Source: Prosthecodimorpha hirschii (GTDB lineage Bacteria; Pseudomonadota; Alphaproteobacteria; Rhizobiales; Ancalomicrobiaceae). From it: a DNA stretch of 64,000 nt. The stretch's first letter is position 1. Every line of letters starts with the position of its first letter. This document shows positions 10,394 through 19,672 of the stretch, piece after piece. Made by a program: the position numbers and the translations under genes. The DNA is taken from the NCBI RefSeq assembly GCF_001305515.1, contig NZ_LJYW01000001.1:6158793-6222792 (forward strand), given 5' to 3'. Under the pieces are notes generated by a model. It saw nothing but the letters and a program-made list of their open reading frames with translations, did not search any database and was not told the DNA's origin.

Positions 10394-12286
10394 TCACGGC
10401 GTGGTTCCCCCGGGCTTCGCCCACCAGGCGCCGGTGACCGGACCGGAGGCGGACGTGACCGAGGGTCGCTCGATTCGGGTCCAGCGCGCCAGCCAGACCT
10501 GCGGCTGGTGATAGAGCGGAACGACCCAGAAGCCGGATATCAACAGCCGATCGAAGGCGCGCACCGCGGTGATGAATTCGGTCCGGCTGCGCGCGGCCAG
10601 AAGCGCGGCGATCAGGGCATCGTGGCCGGCGACCTTGGCGCCCGGCAGGTTGAACGACCCTTGCGCGTCGGCGGCGGCGACGCTCCAGCGGTTCAACTGC
10701 TCGTTGCCGGGCGACAGCGAGGCCGACCAGTTCCAGAAGGTCATGTCCAGGTCGAAGCTGGTGCGCCGGCGCTGGAACTGCGCGCTGTCGACTAGGCGGA
10801 CGACCAGGTCGACGCCGATCAGCTTCAGGGAGCGCTGATAGGCGAGCGCGATGCGCTCCTGCTGCTTGTCGACGAGGACGATCTCGAAGCTCATCGGCGG
10901 CCCGCCGACGCCGTGGCGCATGACGCCTTTGTCGATCACCCAGCCGGCCTTGGCGAGGAGGTCGACCGCCTGCCGGATCGCGGTCCGGTCGCGGCCCGAG
11001 CCGTCGGTTTCCGGCGGCGCCCAGGTGCCGTCCATGATCTCGGCCGGGATCGCAGCCGCGAAAGGCGCGAGCAGGGCGCGCTCGGCGGCATCGGCCGGGC
11101 GGCCGAGGGCGGACAGTTCCGAGCCCTGGAAATAGCTGGCGGAGCGCCGGTAGAGGCCGAAGAACAGGTTCTTGTTGATCCACTCGAAGTCGAACAGCAT
11201 GGCGAGCGCCCGCCGGACGCGGACATCCTCGAAGACCGGCCGGCGGGTGTTGAAGACCATCCCGTAGAGACCGCGCGGCAGGCCCGTCTCGAAGGTCTCC
11301 TTGACGACGCGACCCTCGGTCAGCGCCGGGAAGTCGTAGCCGGTCTGCCAGCGGCTCGGATCGCCCTCCGGATAGACATCGACCAGACCGGCCTTGAAGG
11401 CTTCGAACAGGGCATTCTGCTCGCGGTAATAGTCGAACCGGATCTCGTCGAAATTGTCGAAGCCGCGCTTCACCGGCAGGGCGCGCGCCCAGTAGTCCGG
11501 ATTGCGCTTCAGCACCAGCCGGCTGCCGGGCACGACCTCGGCGACCCGGTAGGGGCCGGAGCCGATCGGCGGCTCGAGCGAGGTCTTGGCGAAGGCCTCG
11601 CGGCTCATGGCGTGCATCGGCAGGATCGGCATCAGCCCCATGATCAGGGGCATTTCCTTGTCGTCCTCGGCGAAGACGAAGCGCACCGTGGCGGGGTCGG
11701 GCGTCTCGACCCGGGCGACCTTCTCGCGATAGACGCGGGCGACATTCTCGCGGCCCTCGTCGCGATGCAGCGCGAAGGAGTGGGCGATGTCGGCCGAGGT
11801 GACCGGCGTGCCGTCGGAGAACCGGGCCTCCGGGCGCAGCTTGAACTCGACCCAGCGCCGGTCGTCGGGCACCTCGACGGTCGCGCAGATCAGGCAATAG
11901 AGCGTGAAGGCCTCGTCGAGGCCGCGCGTCATCAGGCTCTCGTAGACATAGTTCTCCTGCCCGCCGTCGCGCAGGCCGCGCGCCGGCTGGCCCTGGCGGA
12001 TGAACGGGTTGAGGCTGTCGAAGGAACCGAAGGCGCCCCAGGTGATTCGACCGCCCTTCGGTGCGTCCGGGTCGACATACGGGAAGGCCGTGAAGTCGGC
12101 CGGCAGGCGCGGCTCGCCGTGCATCGCGATGGCGTGGGTCGGACCGGCGGCCCGGGCGGGGCCGGACAGGACGCCGGCGGGCAGCAGGGCGACGACCCCG
12201 GCGACCGCGAGCGCGCCCAGTGTCGGGACCCGGCAGGCCGTCGCGCCTCGGCCGTCGGGTTGCCGGACCACGTTGTATTTCTGCAT
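10394..12286 (-). CDS. Peptide-type ABC transporter substrate-binding protein (family 5, YejA-like)
   Basis: A 630-residue periplasmic binding protein of the SBP_bac_5 family. An N-terminal hydrophobic stretch (about 23-46, ending ARAAGPTHA) is a Sec signal peptide. The mature part has the YejA-type start HAIAMHGEPRLPADFTAFPYV, the ITWGAFGSFDSLNPF segment and the long C-terminal lobe. Such proteins deliver oligopeptides (in E. coli, microcin C and similar) to an inner-membrane permease, but no permease or ATPase lies beside it here. ATG at 12286 (MQKYNVV) is preferred to an upstream ATG at 12328; the choice does not change the signal peptide. Its only operon partner in view is the degenerate adenylate-forming protein downstream. 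Confidence 0.88.
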   Translation of the reverse strand: MQKYNVVRQPDGRGATACRVPTLGALAVAGVVALLPAGVLSGPARAAGPTHAIAMHGEPRLPADFTAFPYVDPDAPKGGRITWGAFGSFDSLNPFIRQGQPARGLRDGGQENYVYESLMTRGLDEAFTLYCLICATVEVPDDRRWVEFKLRPEARFSDGTPVTSADIAHSFALHRDEGRENVARVYREKVARVETPDPATVRFVFAEDDKEMPLIMGLMPILPMHAMSREAFAKTSLEPPIGSGPYRVAEVVPGSRLVLKRNPDYWARALPVKRGFDNFDEIRFDYYREQNALFEAFKAGLVDVYPEGDPSRWQTGYDFPALTEGRVVKETFETGLPRGLYGMVFNTRRPVFEDVRVRRALAMLFDFEWINKNLFFGLYRRSASYFQGSELSALGRPADAAERALLAPFAAAIPAEIMDGTWAPPETDGSGRDRTAIRQAVDLLAKAGWVIDKGVMRHGVGGPPMSFEIVLVDKQQERIALAYQRSLKLIGVDLVVRLVDSAQFQRRRTSFDLDMTFWNWSASLSPGNEQLNRWSVAAADAQGSFNLPGAKVAGHDALIAALLAARSRTEFITAVRAFDRLLISGFWVVPLYHQPQVWLARWTRIERPSVTSASGPVTGAWWAKPGGTTP

Positions 12287-12605
12287 CAGCTGGCGTCCGT
12301 CGCTCTCGTTCCCACGAATCTCCGGCAATGTAGCACGCTGCCGGCGGCCCCGGCGGGGTCGGGCGCCACCCGAAGCGTCTGGAAATCCGCGCCGATCCTC
12401 GGTAAGGAGACTGGCCCGTTCATGCCGTGACCGGCGGCGCGCGGTGAGCGTCGTCGCTCGCCCGCGAAAGCCGGAGCGGTCTTGGCATGTCGGGCGGGCA
12501 GGGCGGAGGCATCACGCTGCCGCCGCATTTGCCGACCATCAGGCTGTCGGTCCGGCCGAACGCTCCGGGCCGCAGCCGCGACACGAATTCGAGGACGAGA
12601 ACTCC
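12287..12605. other. Divergent intergenic region
   Basis: This 319 bp stretch separates the binding-protein gene (minus) from ialB (plus), so it should hold both promoters. I see no clear -35/-10 pair, operator palindrome or RNA structure in it. A Shine-Dalgarno-like GAGGACGAG lies just before the ialB start. Confidence 0.5.
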
Positions 12606-13364
12606 ATGGTTGACAGGTCCACGCTGCGGGCGGCACCCCTCCAGGCCGGGTTCGGCGCTGCGCTTCTCTTCGCGGCGATGGCCGCGCTGCCGACCGTCGC
12701 CCTGGCCCAGTCGGCCGCCCCGGCGCCGAAGCCGGCGGCTCCCGCCGCCGCTAAGCCGGCCGCGCCCAAGCCCGGCGAGGCCAAGCCGGCCGCGCCCGCC
12801 GAGGGCGAAGCCGCCGGTCCGGCCCAGCTGCAGCCCGGACAGCCCAATCCCTGGGTCAAGCTGTGCTCCAAGGACGGTCAGAACCGCGACGTGTGCCTGA
12901 TCGCGCAGGAACTGCGCACCGACGAGGGCCAGGTGGTCGGTTCGGTCGCCGTGCGCGAGATCGCCGGCGATCCGAAGAAGATCCTCCTGATCGCGGTGCC
13001 GCCGCTGAACCTGATCCAGCCCGGCCTGCGCGTCGGCATCGACAAGGGCAAGCTGGAAGAGGGCAAGTACACGATCTGCTTCCCGAACGCCTGCTATGCC
13101 GAGATGGCCGTGACCGACGCCTTCATCGCCACGATGAAGAAGAGTCAGGTGCTCGTCGTGCGCACGCTGAACATGCAGGAGAAGCAGCAGCCCTATCCGT
13201 TCGGGCTCGCCGGCTTCAAGGACGCCTATGAGGGTCCGGGCCTCGACCCGAACGCCCCGCCGCCCGGCACCGGCGCCAGCGCCAACCAGCAGCAGCTGCA
13301 GCAGGAACTCGAGAAGCGCGCCGACGAGGCCCGCGCCAAGCTGACCAACCAGCCGAAGCCCTGA
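12606..13364 (+). CDS. Invasion-associated locus B (IalB) family protein
   Basis: A 252-residue exported protein. Residues 1-35 form a Sec signal peptide (hydrophobic core LLFAAMAALPTVALA, cut after AQ). A Pro/Ala/Lys-rich linker (about 36-75) follows, then the IalB domain: PWVKLCSKDGQNRDVCLIAQ, IQPGLRVGIDKGKLEEGKYTICFPNACYAE, and LAGFKDAYEGPGLDP. Four Cys in two CxnC pairs are conserved in this family and likely form disulfides in the periplasm. The C-terminal tail is a Gln/Glu/Arg-rich helix. The name comes from Bartonella, but the family is widespread in free-living Hyphomicrobiales and the molecular role is poorly known. It is followed by a strong terminator, so it is monocistronic. Confidence 0.9.
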   Translation: MVDRSTLRAAPLQAGFGAALLFAAMAALPTVALAQSAAPAPKPAAPAAAKPAAPKPGEAKPAAPAEGEAAGPAQLQPGQPNPWVKLCSKDGQNRDVCLIAQELRTDEGQVVGSVAVREIAGDPKKILLIAVPPLNLIQPGLRVGIDKGKLEEGKYTICFPNACYAEMAVTDAFIATMKKSQVLVVRTLNMQEKQQPYPFGLAGFKDAYEGPGLDPNAPPPGTGASANQQQLQQELEKRADEARAKLTNQPKP

Positions 13365-13424
13365 CGTTTCGGCGGAGGCCGTGACGGTTGGGCGCATGCC
13401 CGGTGGGCAAGATGCATATCCCGG

Positions 13425-13453
13425 AGGCGCGGCCGCAAGGTCGCGCCTTTTTT
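13425..13453 (+). terminator. Intrinsic terminator after the IalB gene
   Basis: A 10-bp stem (AGGCGCGGCC / GGTCGCGCCT, one G-T pair) closes on a GCAA tetraloop and runs directly into six T. This is the clearest rho-independent terminator in the window and separates ialB from the signalling operon. Confidence 0.9.
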
Positions 13454-13635
13454 GCGTCTGGAGAGGGGGCGCGGGCGGGTCGCCCCGCCGGGCATCCGTG
13501 CCGCGCCGGACTGTTCTCCGCGCGGCGCTACGGCGGTCGGATCGAGCGCAAAGCCCCGGTCGCATTTCAATTGCAGCTCGTGCTATCGTTGGGGCGGGGG
13601 AACCGGGTCCGATCCGACGGAGGGACGACATCGTG

Positions 13636-14631
13636 ATGCGAGCCTGTGCGAGGGGCGCCGTCCTGGCCGTCCTCTTGTCGGCGGTCGTCCTCGTTTCGCA
13701 AGTCCTCGGCGGCGCTGCCCGGGCGCGCGAGTTCCGGGCGGCCGATACCCAGACCGCCGACTATCCGACCGTCCAGGCGCTGCTCACCATGGACCGGTTG
13801 GTGCGCGAGCGGACCGGCGGGCGGCATTCGATCAAGGTGTTCCATTCCCGCCAGCTCGGCGAGGAGAAGGAGACCATCGAACAGACCCGCGTCGGCGCGA
13901 TCGACATCAACCGCTCGTCGACCGCGCCCTTCGCCTCCTTCGTGCCGGAGGCGGGCGTGCTGGCGCTGCCCTATCTGTTCCGCTCGGTCGAACATCTGCA
14001 CAAGGTGCTCGACGGACCGATCGGCGACGAGATTCTGGCCTCCTTCGAGGCCTACGGCTTCGTCGGGCTGGCCTTCTACGATTCCGGCGCCCGCTCGTTC
14101 TACAACACCGTCCGCCCGATCCGGGTGCCGGCCGACATGGCCGGCCTGCGCATCCGGGTGCAGCAGTCCGACCAGATGATCGTCATGATCCGCCTGCTCG
14201 GCGCCGAGGCGATCGCGCTGCCCTACGGCCAGGTCACGACCGGGCTGTCGACCGGGATCGTCGACGGCGCGGAAAACAACTGGCCGTCCTACGTCTCCAC
14301 CGACCACGTCAAGCTGGCGCGCTTCCACAGCGCCACCGAGCACACGATGACCCCGGAAGTGCTGGTCATGTCGGCGCGCGCCTGGGCGGCGCTCGATGCG
14401 GCCGACCGGCAGATCTTCCGCCAAGCCGCGCGCGAATCGGCGCTCTACATGCGCCAGCAATGGTTCGAATGGGAGGGCCGCTCGCGGGCCGCGGCCCGCG
14501 GCGCCGGCGCCGTTCTGACGGAGGGGGTCGACAAGAAGGCCTTCGCCGACGCGGTCGCGCCGCTCTACGAGCAGTTCGTTCCGCCCGGCCGACTGCGCGA
14601 CCTGGTCGAGCGCATCCGCATGGTGGAGTAG
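13636..14631 (+). CDS. TRAP-type periplasmic binding protein (DctP family), likely sensor partner
   Basis: A 331-residue DctP-family protein with a signal peptide (about 1-30, core VLAVLLSAVVLVSQVLGGAARA). The mature part shows family landmarks: GRHSIKVFHSRQLGEEKETIEQTRVGAIDI, the IRVPADMAGLRIRVQQSDQ segment with the carboxylate-binding Arg, and STGIVDGAENNWPSY. No DctQ or DctM membrane gene is nearby; instead it is followed by two kinases and a response regulator, so it probably presents a ligand to the kinase rather than to a transporter. ATG at 13636 is given; GTG at 13633 sits 8 nt from GGAGGG and is an equally good start. The gap to the kinase is 8 nt, so the genes form one operon. Confidence 0.88.
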   Translation: MRACARGAVLAVLLSAVVLVSQVLGGAARAREFRAADTQTADYPTVQALLTMDRLVRERTGGRHSIKVFHSRQLGEEKETIEQTRVGAIDINRSSTAPFASFVPEAGVLALPYLFRSVEHLHKVLDGPIGDEILASFEAYGFVGLAFYDSGARSFYNTVRPIRVPADMAGLRIRVQQSDQMIVMIRLLGAEAIALPYGQVTTGLSTGIVDGAENNWPSYVSTDHVKLARFHSATEHTMTPEVLVMSARAWAALDAADRQIFRQAARESALYMRQQWFEWEGRSRAAARGAGAVLTEGVDKKAFADAVAPLYEQFVPPGRLRDLVERIRMVE

Positions 14632-14639
14632 GCGCAGCC

Positions 14640-17111
14640 ATGGCTCCCCCCGGGGCGTTCGGCGACGACGCCATCACGGTTCCGATCCGCACGCGGCGCC
14701 CGCCGCCGAGCGAATCCGCCTGGACGCGGACGATGCGCGCGATGCCGATCGGCTGGCGCATCTTTCTGATCGTGCTCCTGAACGCCTGCGGCATCCTGGT
14801 CTTCGGGCTCTTGATCTGGCGCGGCTCGGCGGACATCACCTCGTCCTGGACGGACCTGTCGCGCATCCGCGCCTATGACCGGCTCCTCGTCGAGGTCGAC
14901 ACCGAATCCGGGCGGCTGCAATCGCTGATCCACCGCTATTTCAACCGGCCGACGCCGGAGGTGCTGGCCGAGATCGTCCGCCGGCAGGACGAGCTCCTGT
15001 CGCGCCTGACCACGACGCGCGTCGCCGAGCCCGATATCGCCCAGGAACTGGCCTCGGTCGCCGAGATCACCAAGCGCTTCCTGGCCGGCTTCGATGCGCT
15101 GCGCGAGGTCAACGGCCGCATCCGCACGGCCTATGAGGACGAGTTCCTGAAGGCCGCCACCGACATGGCCGGCCTCTACGCGATCATCGACAGCGCCACC
15201 GACAACAACAAGTCGCTGATCTGGCCGGCGCTCGGAAAATCGCGCGAGAGCTTCTCGCAGACCCTGGTCGAGGTGAACGCCTACTATCTGAGCCACGCGC
15301 CGGAATCGCTGAAGGCCGCCCGCGAGCATCTGGCCACCATCGAACGGACCATTCCGGTGATGGTCGATCTGTCCGAGGCGACGTTGCAGCGTCAGGCGCT
15401 CGCCCGGCTGGTGCCGCGGGCGACGAGCCTCCGGCTGGCGCTCGAGAAGCTCGCCGCCAGCTTCGACCAGCAGACCCGCTTCCTGGGCGCGGCGATCGAC
15501 GGCAACCAGGGTGCCATGGCGGCGGCGATCGATCGGCTGTCGACCCGCATCCGCGGCCGCGAGGCCGCCGCGCAGGGCCAGTTCGATGCGGCGCTTTTGT
15601 CGGTCAACCAGCGCTTCCTGATCGTCGGCATCCTGTTCCTCGGCATCAGCGTGCTGATGAGCTGGGCCATCGCCCGCACCATCCGCCAGCCGCTGAAGGA
15701 ACTCGGCGGCTCGATGCGGGCGATCGTCGAAGGCGACTACGAGCGCATCGTGCGCGGCGTCGGGGCCCGCGACGAGATCGGCGACATGGCGCGCTCGGTC
15801 GAGGTGTTTCGCGACAACGTCATCGCCCGGCGGCGCGCCGAACTGGAACGCGAGGCGCAGGAGCGGCGCTGGCGCGGCATCCTGGAGACCAGCCCGATCG
15901 GCATCTCGATCGTCTCGGCGGATGGCGGCCACCGCCTCTACGCCAACCACAAGTTCGAAACCCTGTTCGGTCTCGGCGAGGAGCGTTCCGGCATCCGCCG
16001 CTATTTCCACGAGAATTTCGCCGCCGCCTCGGACGCGGTGCGCCTGTCCGATGCGGTCCAGCGCTACGGGCTGGTCTCCGGCTGGGAGGTGCGCATGCGC
16101 CGGGCCGGCGGGCAGACCTGGTGGTGCCTGATGGAGGTCAGGCCGATCGAGTTCGACGGCCGGCCGGCGCATATCTTCTGGCACTACGACGTGACCGACC
16201 GTCGGCGCGCCGAGGACGATCTGCGCGCCGCCAAGGAAGCCGCCGAGGCCGCGTTGGCGGAATTGCGCGATGCCCAGGAAAGTCTGGTCGAGGCCGAGAA
16301 GCTCGCCGCCATCGGCGGGCTGGTCGCCGGCGTCGCCCATGAGGTCAACAACCCGGTCGGAATCAGCCTGACGGTCGCCTCGACCTTGGAGCGGCGCTGT
16401 GAGGCCTTCGAGGCCGAGCTCGAGAGCGGGCAACTCCGCCGCTCGCGGCTGACCGAGTTCCTGGTCGGGGCCAAGGAGGCGGCGAGCCAGCTGGTCGCCA
16501 ATCTCAGCCGGGCCGGCGAACTGGTGCAGTCGTTCAAGCAGGTCGCCGTCGACCGCACCCATGCCGACCGGCGCAGCTTCGACCTGAAGGATTCGACCGA
16601 GCAGATCCTGGCCAGCCTGAAGCCGACCCTGAAGAAGACCCGCCACGGCATGACCTGCGAGATCGAGCCGGGCATCGTGATGGACAGCTATCCGGGTCCC
16701 TACGGGCAGGTCGTCACCAACCTGTTCATGAACGCGCTGATGCATGCCTTCGCGGACGGCCAGGAAGGCCAGATCCGGATCGACGGCCGCCGGCGCGGCG
16801 ATCAGGTCGAGCTGATCTTCTCCGACGACGGCGTCGGCATGGACGAGGAGGCGCAGCGGCGCGCCTTCGAGCCCTTCTTCACGACCAAGCGCGGCAAGGG
16901 CGGGACGGGCTTGGGACTGCACATCGTTTACAATATCGTACACCACCGGCTCGGCGGTCGGATCGTGCTCGACTCGGCGCCCGGTCGGGGCACGACGTTC
17001 CGCATCACGCTGCCGATCGTCACGCCGGTCGGCGACGAAGAGGAGTTGCAGATGATCGATACCGGCCTAGTGGCGGCCCCGCGACCGAGGCTCGACGCCC
17101 ATGTCCGGTGA
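14640..17111 (+). CDS. Membrane sensor histidine kinase (HAMP-PAS-HisKA-HATPase)
   Basis: An 823-residue inner-membrane kinase. TM1 is at about 40-60, then a helical periplasmic domain of roughly 260 residues, TM2 at about 325-345, HAMP (about 345-400), PAS (about 410-530), a coiled linker, and the kinase core. The phosphoacceptor is His567 in GVAHEVNNPVG; the N box is near 693 (NLFMNALMHAF), G1 is DDGVGM near 728 and G2 is GTGLGLHIV near 753. The helical periplasmic domain plus an adjacent binding protein recalls TorS/TorT-type sensing, where the kinase reads the ligand state of a periplasmic protein. It overlaps the next gene by 11 bp, so translation is coupled. Confidence 0.92.
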   Translation: MAPPGAFGDDAITVPIRTRRPPPSESAWTRTMRAMPIGWRIFLIVLLNACGILVFGLLIWRGSADITSSWTDLSRIRAYDRLLVEVDTESGRLQSLIHRYFNRPTPEVLAEIVRRQDELLSRLTTTRVAEPDIAQELASVAEITKRFLAGFDALREVNGRIRTAYEDEFLKAATDMAGLYAIIDSATDNNKSLIWPALGKSRESFSQTLVEVNAYYLSHAPESLKAAREHLATIERTIPVMVDLSEATLQRQALARLVPRATSLRLALEKLAASFDQQTRFLGAAIDGNQGAMAAAIDRLSTRIRGREAAAQGQFDAALLSVNQRFLIVGILFLGISVLMSWAIARTIRQPLKELGGSMRAIVEGDYERIVRGVGARDEIGDMARSVEVFRDNVIARRRAELEREAQERRWRGILETSPIGISIVSADGGHRLYANHKFETLFGLGEERSGIRRYFHENFAAASDAVRLSDAVQRYGLVSGWEVRMRRAGGQTWWCLMEVRPIEFDGRPAHIFWHYDVTDRRRAEDDLRAAKEAAEAALAELRDAQESLVEAEKLAAIGGLVAGVAHEVNNPVGISLTVASTLERRCEAFEAELESGQLRRSRLTEFLVGAKEAASQLVANLSRAGELVQSFKQVAVDRTHADRRSFDLKDSTEQILASLKPTLKKTRHGMTCEIEPGIVMDSYPGPYGQVVTNLFMNALMHAFADGQEGQIRIDGRRRGDQVELIFSDDGVGMDEEAQRRAFEPFFTTKRGKGGTGLGLHIVYNIVHHRLGGRIVLDSAPGRGTTFRITLPIVTPVGDEEELQMIDTGLVAAPRPRLDAHVR

Positions 17112-18858
17112 CGATCTGCTCGTCTTCCTCGACGATGCCGAAGAGGCGCAGGCGGCCGCGCCGTCGAAGATCTGGAAGATCGCCGTCATCGACGACGAAC
17201 CGGCCGTCCATGACGGCACCCGCTTCGCGCTCTACGACTATTCGCTGAACGGGCAGGGGATCGAGATCCTGACCGCCAATTCCGCCGAGGAGGGGCGGCG
17301 GCTGATCGACCGGCACCCCGATCTGGCCGTGATCCTGCTCGACGTGGTCATGGAGACCGACAGCGCCGGGCTCGACCTGGTCGAATATATCCGCAACGTC
17401 GCCCGCAACGACATGGTGCGCATCATCCTGCGCACCGGCCAGCCCGGCCAGGCGCCGGAGCGGCGCGTGATCGTCGACTACGACATCAACGACTACAAGG
17501 CGAAGACGGAACTCACCGCCGACAAGCTGTTCACCGCCCTGACGGCGGCGCTGCGCTCCTATCAGCAGCTGCAGCGCATGGAGGAGACCCGCCGCGGCCT
17601 GGAAATCATCATCGACGCGGCCGCGAAGCTGTTCGACCTGAAGTCCATGCAGCGGCTGGCCGAGGGCGTGCTGACCCAGATCGGCTCGCTCCTGAAGGTC
17701 GAATGCGCGGGCATCCTGGTGCTGCGCGAGGCCGGCGGCGCACCGGAGACCTTCACGGTGCTGGCCGGCTCCGGCGTCTATGCGGGCCTGGCCGGGGCGG
17801 TGGCGCCGCCGCTCGCCGACGGTGTCAGTCAACTCGTGCACGAAGCCTTCGCGCTGCGCCGGCACCAGTTCCTGGACCAGCAGTCGGTGCTCTATCTGCG
17901 CACCGCGAGCGGGCGCGAGGTGGTGGTGCTCCTGGAGGCGCAGAAGACGCTGTCCGACACCGACCGGGCGCTGGTCGAGGTCTTCTGCGGCAAGCTCTCG
18001 ATCGCCTTCGACAATGTCATCCTCTACGAGCAGCTGGCCGAGGCGAATGCGCGGCTGGAACAGCGCGTCGAGGAGCGCACCCGCGAACTGACCGCCGCCA
18101 ACGAGCGGCTCGCGCTCCAACGCGAGATCCTGAAGCGCTCCAACGCCTTCAAGTCCGACATCCTGGGCATGGTCGCGCACGATCTGAAGAACCCGATCAG
18201 CGTCATCCTGGGCCGCTCGGAGATCATCGGCGAGCTGATCGACCGCGATCCGGTGCCGGTCGAGATGATCCGGGCGCAGATCGGCCGCATCGTCGAACCC
18301 GCGCAGGCGATGACGCGCATGATCGAGCAATTGCTCAAGGATGCGATGAACGACCATCTCGACGTGCGGCTGCGCCCCGAGGCGGTCGATCTCGGCGGGC
18401 TGGTCGCCGACGTGATCGAGGACCACCGCCCGGGCGCGTCGCGCAAGCAGCAGAGCCTGGCGATCGAGATCGTCGAGCCGATGGTGGTCGAGGCCGATCC
18501 GGATCGCCTGCGCGAGGCGATCGAGAACATCATCTCCAACGCGATCAAATACAGCCCGATCGGCGGCCCCATCCTGGCGCGGATCGGCCGGGTCGACCGG
18601 ATGGCGGCGCTGTCGGTGGTCGACCGCGGACCGGGCCTGTCGCCGGAGGATATCGGGCGCCTGTTCGGGCGCTTCCAGCGGCTGTCGGCCAAGCCGAGCG
18701 CGGGCGAGAGCTCGACCGGGCTCGGCCTTTCCATCGCCAAGCATATCGTGGCCCTGCATGGCGGGCGGCTCGAAGCCGCCAGCGCAGGACCGGGACAGGG
18801 CACCACCTTCACGATAAAGCTGCCTGTCCGCGCCGAAGACGGGAGTGATTCGGAATGA
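17101..18858 (+). CDS. Response regulator-histidine kinase hybrid with DUF3369
   Basis: A 585-residue cytoplasmic protein. The N-terminal receiver (about 25-155) has its acceptor at Asp81 (ILLDVVME) and an acidic pair at IDDEP. A DUF3369 domain, GAF-like, covers about 160-335 and is followed by a coiled coil. The HisKA H-box is His360 in MVAHDLKNPISV and the HATPase ends in STGLGLSIAKH. There is no membrane segment. Such REC-DUF3369-kinase proteins commonly sit downstream of a membrane kinase and relay phosphate onward, here probably to the OmpR-type regulator whose start overlaps this gene by 4 bp (ATGA). Confidence 0.92.
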   Translation: MSGDDLLVFLDDAEEAQAAAPSKIWKIAVIDDEPAVHDGTRFALYDYSLNGQGIEILTANSAEEGRRLIDRHPDLAVILLDVVMETDSAGLDLVEYIRNVARNDMVRIILRTGQPGQAPERRVIVDYDINDYKAKTELTADKLFTALTAALRSYQQLQRMEETRRGLEIIIDAAAKLFDLKSMQRLAEGVLTQIGSLLKVECAGILVLREAGGAPETFTVLAGSGVYAGLAGAVAPPLADGVSQLVHEAFALRRHQFLDQQSVLYLRTASGREVVVLLEAQKTLSDTDRALVEVFCGKLSIAFDNVILYEQLAEANARLEQRVEERTRELTAANERLALQREILKRSNAFKSDILGMVAHDLKNPISVILGRSEIIGELIDRDPVPVEMIRAQIGRIVEPAQAMTRMIEQLLKDAMNDHLDVRLRPEAVDLGGLVADVIEDHRPGASRKQQSLAIEIVEPMVVEADPDRLREAIENIISNAIKYSPIGGPILARIGRVDRMAALSVVDRGPGLSPEDIGRLFGRFQRLSAKPSAGESSTGLGLSIAKHIVALHGGRLEAASAGPGQGTTFTIKLPVRAEDGSDSE

Positions 18859-19592
18859 CCCAGGCATCCCTCATCGCGGTCGTCGACGACGACAAGGCGA
18901 CCCGGGAGACCGTGGCAGACTATTTGAAGTTGCACGGTTTCGAGGTGTCGGCCCTGTCGGGCGGCACAGCCTTACGGGAAAGTCTCGCCAAGCGCCGGCC
19001 GGATCTGATCGTGCTCGACCTGAACATGCCGGAGGAGGACGGTCTCTCGATCATCCGCTCGCTGAAGGAGAAGGCGGTCAGCGTCCCGATCATCATGCTG
19101 ACCGCCACGGCCAGTCCGATCGACCGGATCGTGGGGCTGGAGCTCGGCGCCGACGACTACATCGCCAAGCCGGCCGAACTGCGCGAGCTGGTCGCCCGCA
19201 TCCGCAGCGTGCTGCGCCGGGCCGCCGCCCAGGCGGCCGCCGCCGAGGCGCCGCCCGCCAAGGCGCAGGAGGTGCGCTTCGGCACGCGCTGGCTCAACAT
19301 GGAGACCCGGCACCTGCGCGGCGGCGAGGAGGGCGAGGTACTGATCACCGCCTCCGAGTTCAACCTGCTCAAGGCCTTCGCCGACAACCCGAACCGGGTC
19401 CTGTCGCGCGAGCGCCTGCTGGATCTCGCCAATGCCCGCGATCCGGACGCCTTCGACCGCGCGATCGACGTGCGCGTCACCCGCATCCGCAAGAAGATCG
19501 AGCCGGACCCGTCCAACCCGAAGGTCATCCGCACCATCCGCGGCGCCGGCTACATGTTCGTGCCGGAGGGCGACAAGGACAGTTCGGGCTGA
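18855..19592 (+). CDS. OmpR/PhoB-family response regulator
   Basis: A 245-residue two-domain regulator. The receiver spans about 5-120 with Asp55 as phosphoacceptor (IVLDLNMPEEDG), the conserved Thr in MLTATAS and Lys in YIAKPAE. An Ala-rich linker joins it to a winged-helix DNA-binding domain (about 145-240), recognised by EFNLLKAFADNPNRVLSRERLLD and DVRVTRIRKKIEPDP. It is the last gene of the four-gene operon that begins with the TRAP-type binding protein. Its target genes are not evident; the next gene, corA, runs towards it from the other strand. Confidence 0.93.
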   Translation: MTQASLIAVVDDDKATRETVADYLKLHGFEVSALSGGTALRESLAKRRPDLIVLDLNMPEEDGLSIIRSLKEKAVSVPIIMLTATASPIDRIVGLELGADDYIAKPAELRELVARIRSVLRRAAAQAAAAEAPPAKAQEVRFGTRWLNMETRHLRGGEEGEVLITASEFNLLKAFADNPNRVLSRERLLDLANARDPDAFDRAIDVRVTRIRKKIEPDPSNPKVIRTIRGAGYMFVPEGDKDSSG

Positions 19593-19608
19593 GTGGACGG
19601 AAGGGGCA

Positions 19609-19635
19609 CGGCCGGGCGTCACGGCGACCCGGCCG
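19609..19635. terminator. Hairpin between convergent genes
   Basis: Arms CGGCCGGG and CCCGGCCG (8 bp, 11-nt loop) lie between the response-regulator stop and the corA stop. There is no T tract on either side, so termination efficiency is uncertain. Confidence 0.5.
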
Positions 19636-19672
19636 GAACGGCGCCGCCGCGGGGAGCGGGTGGCGGCTGGCC

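Noticed and set aside
13636-14631. Part of a complete TRAP transporter
   Set aside because: No DctQ or DctM membrane gene in the neighbourhood; neighbours are kinases and a regulator.
14565-16946. 793-codon open frame antisense to the sensor kinase
   Set aside because: Same antisense effect; the sense strand has unmistakable HisKA and HATPase motifs.
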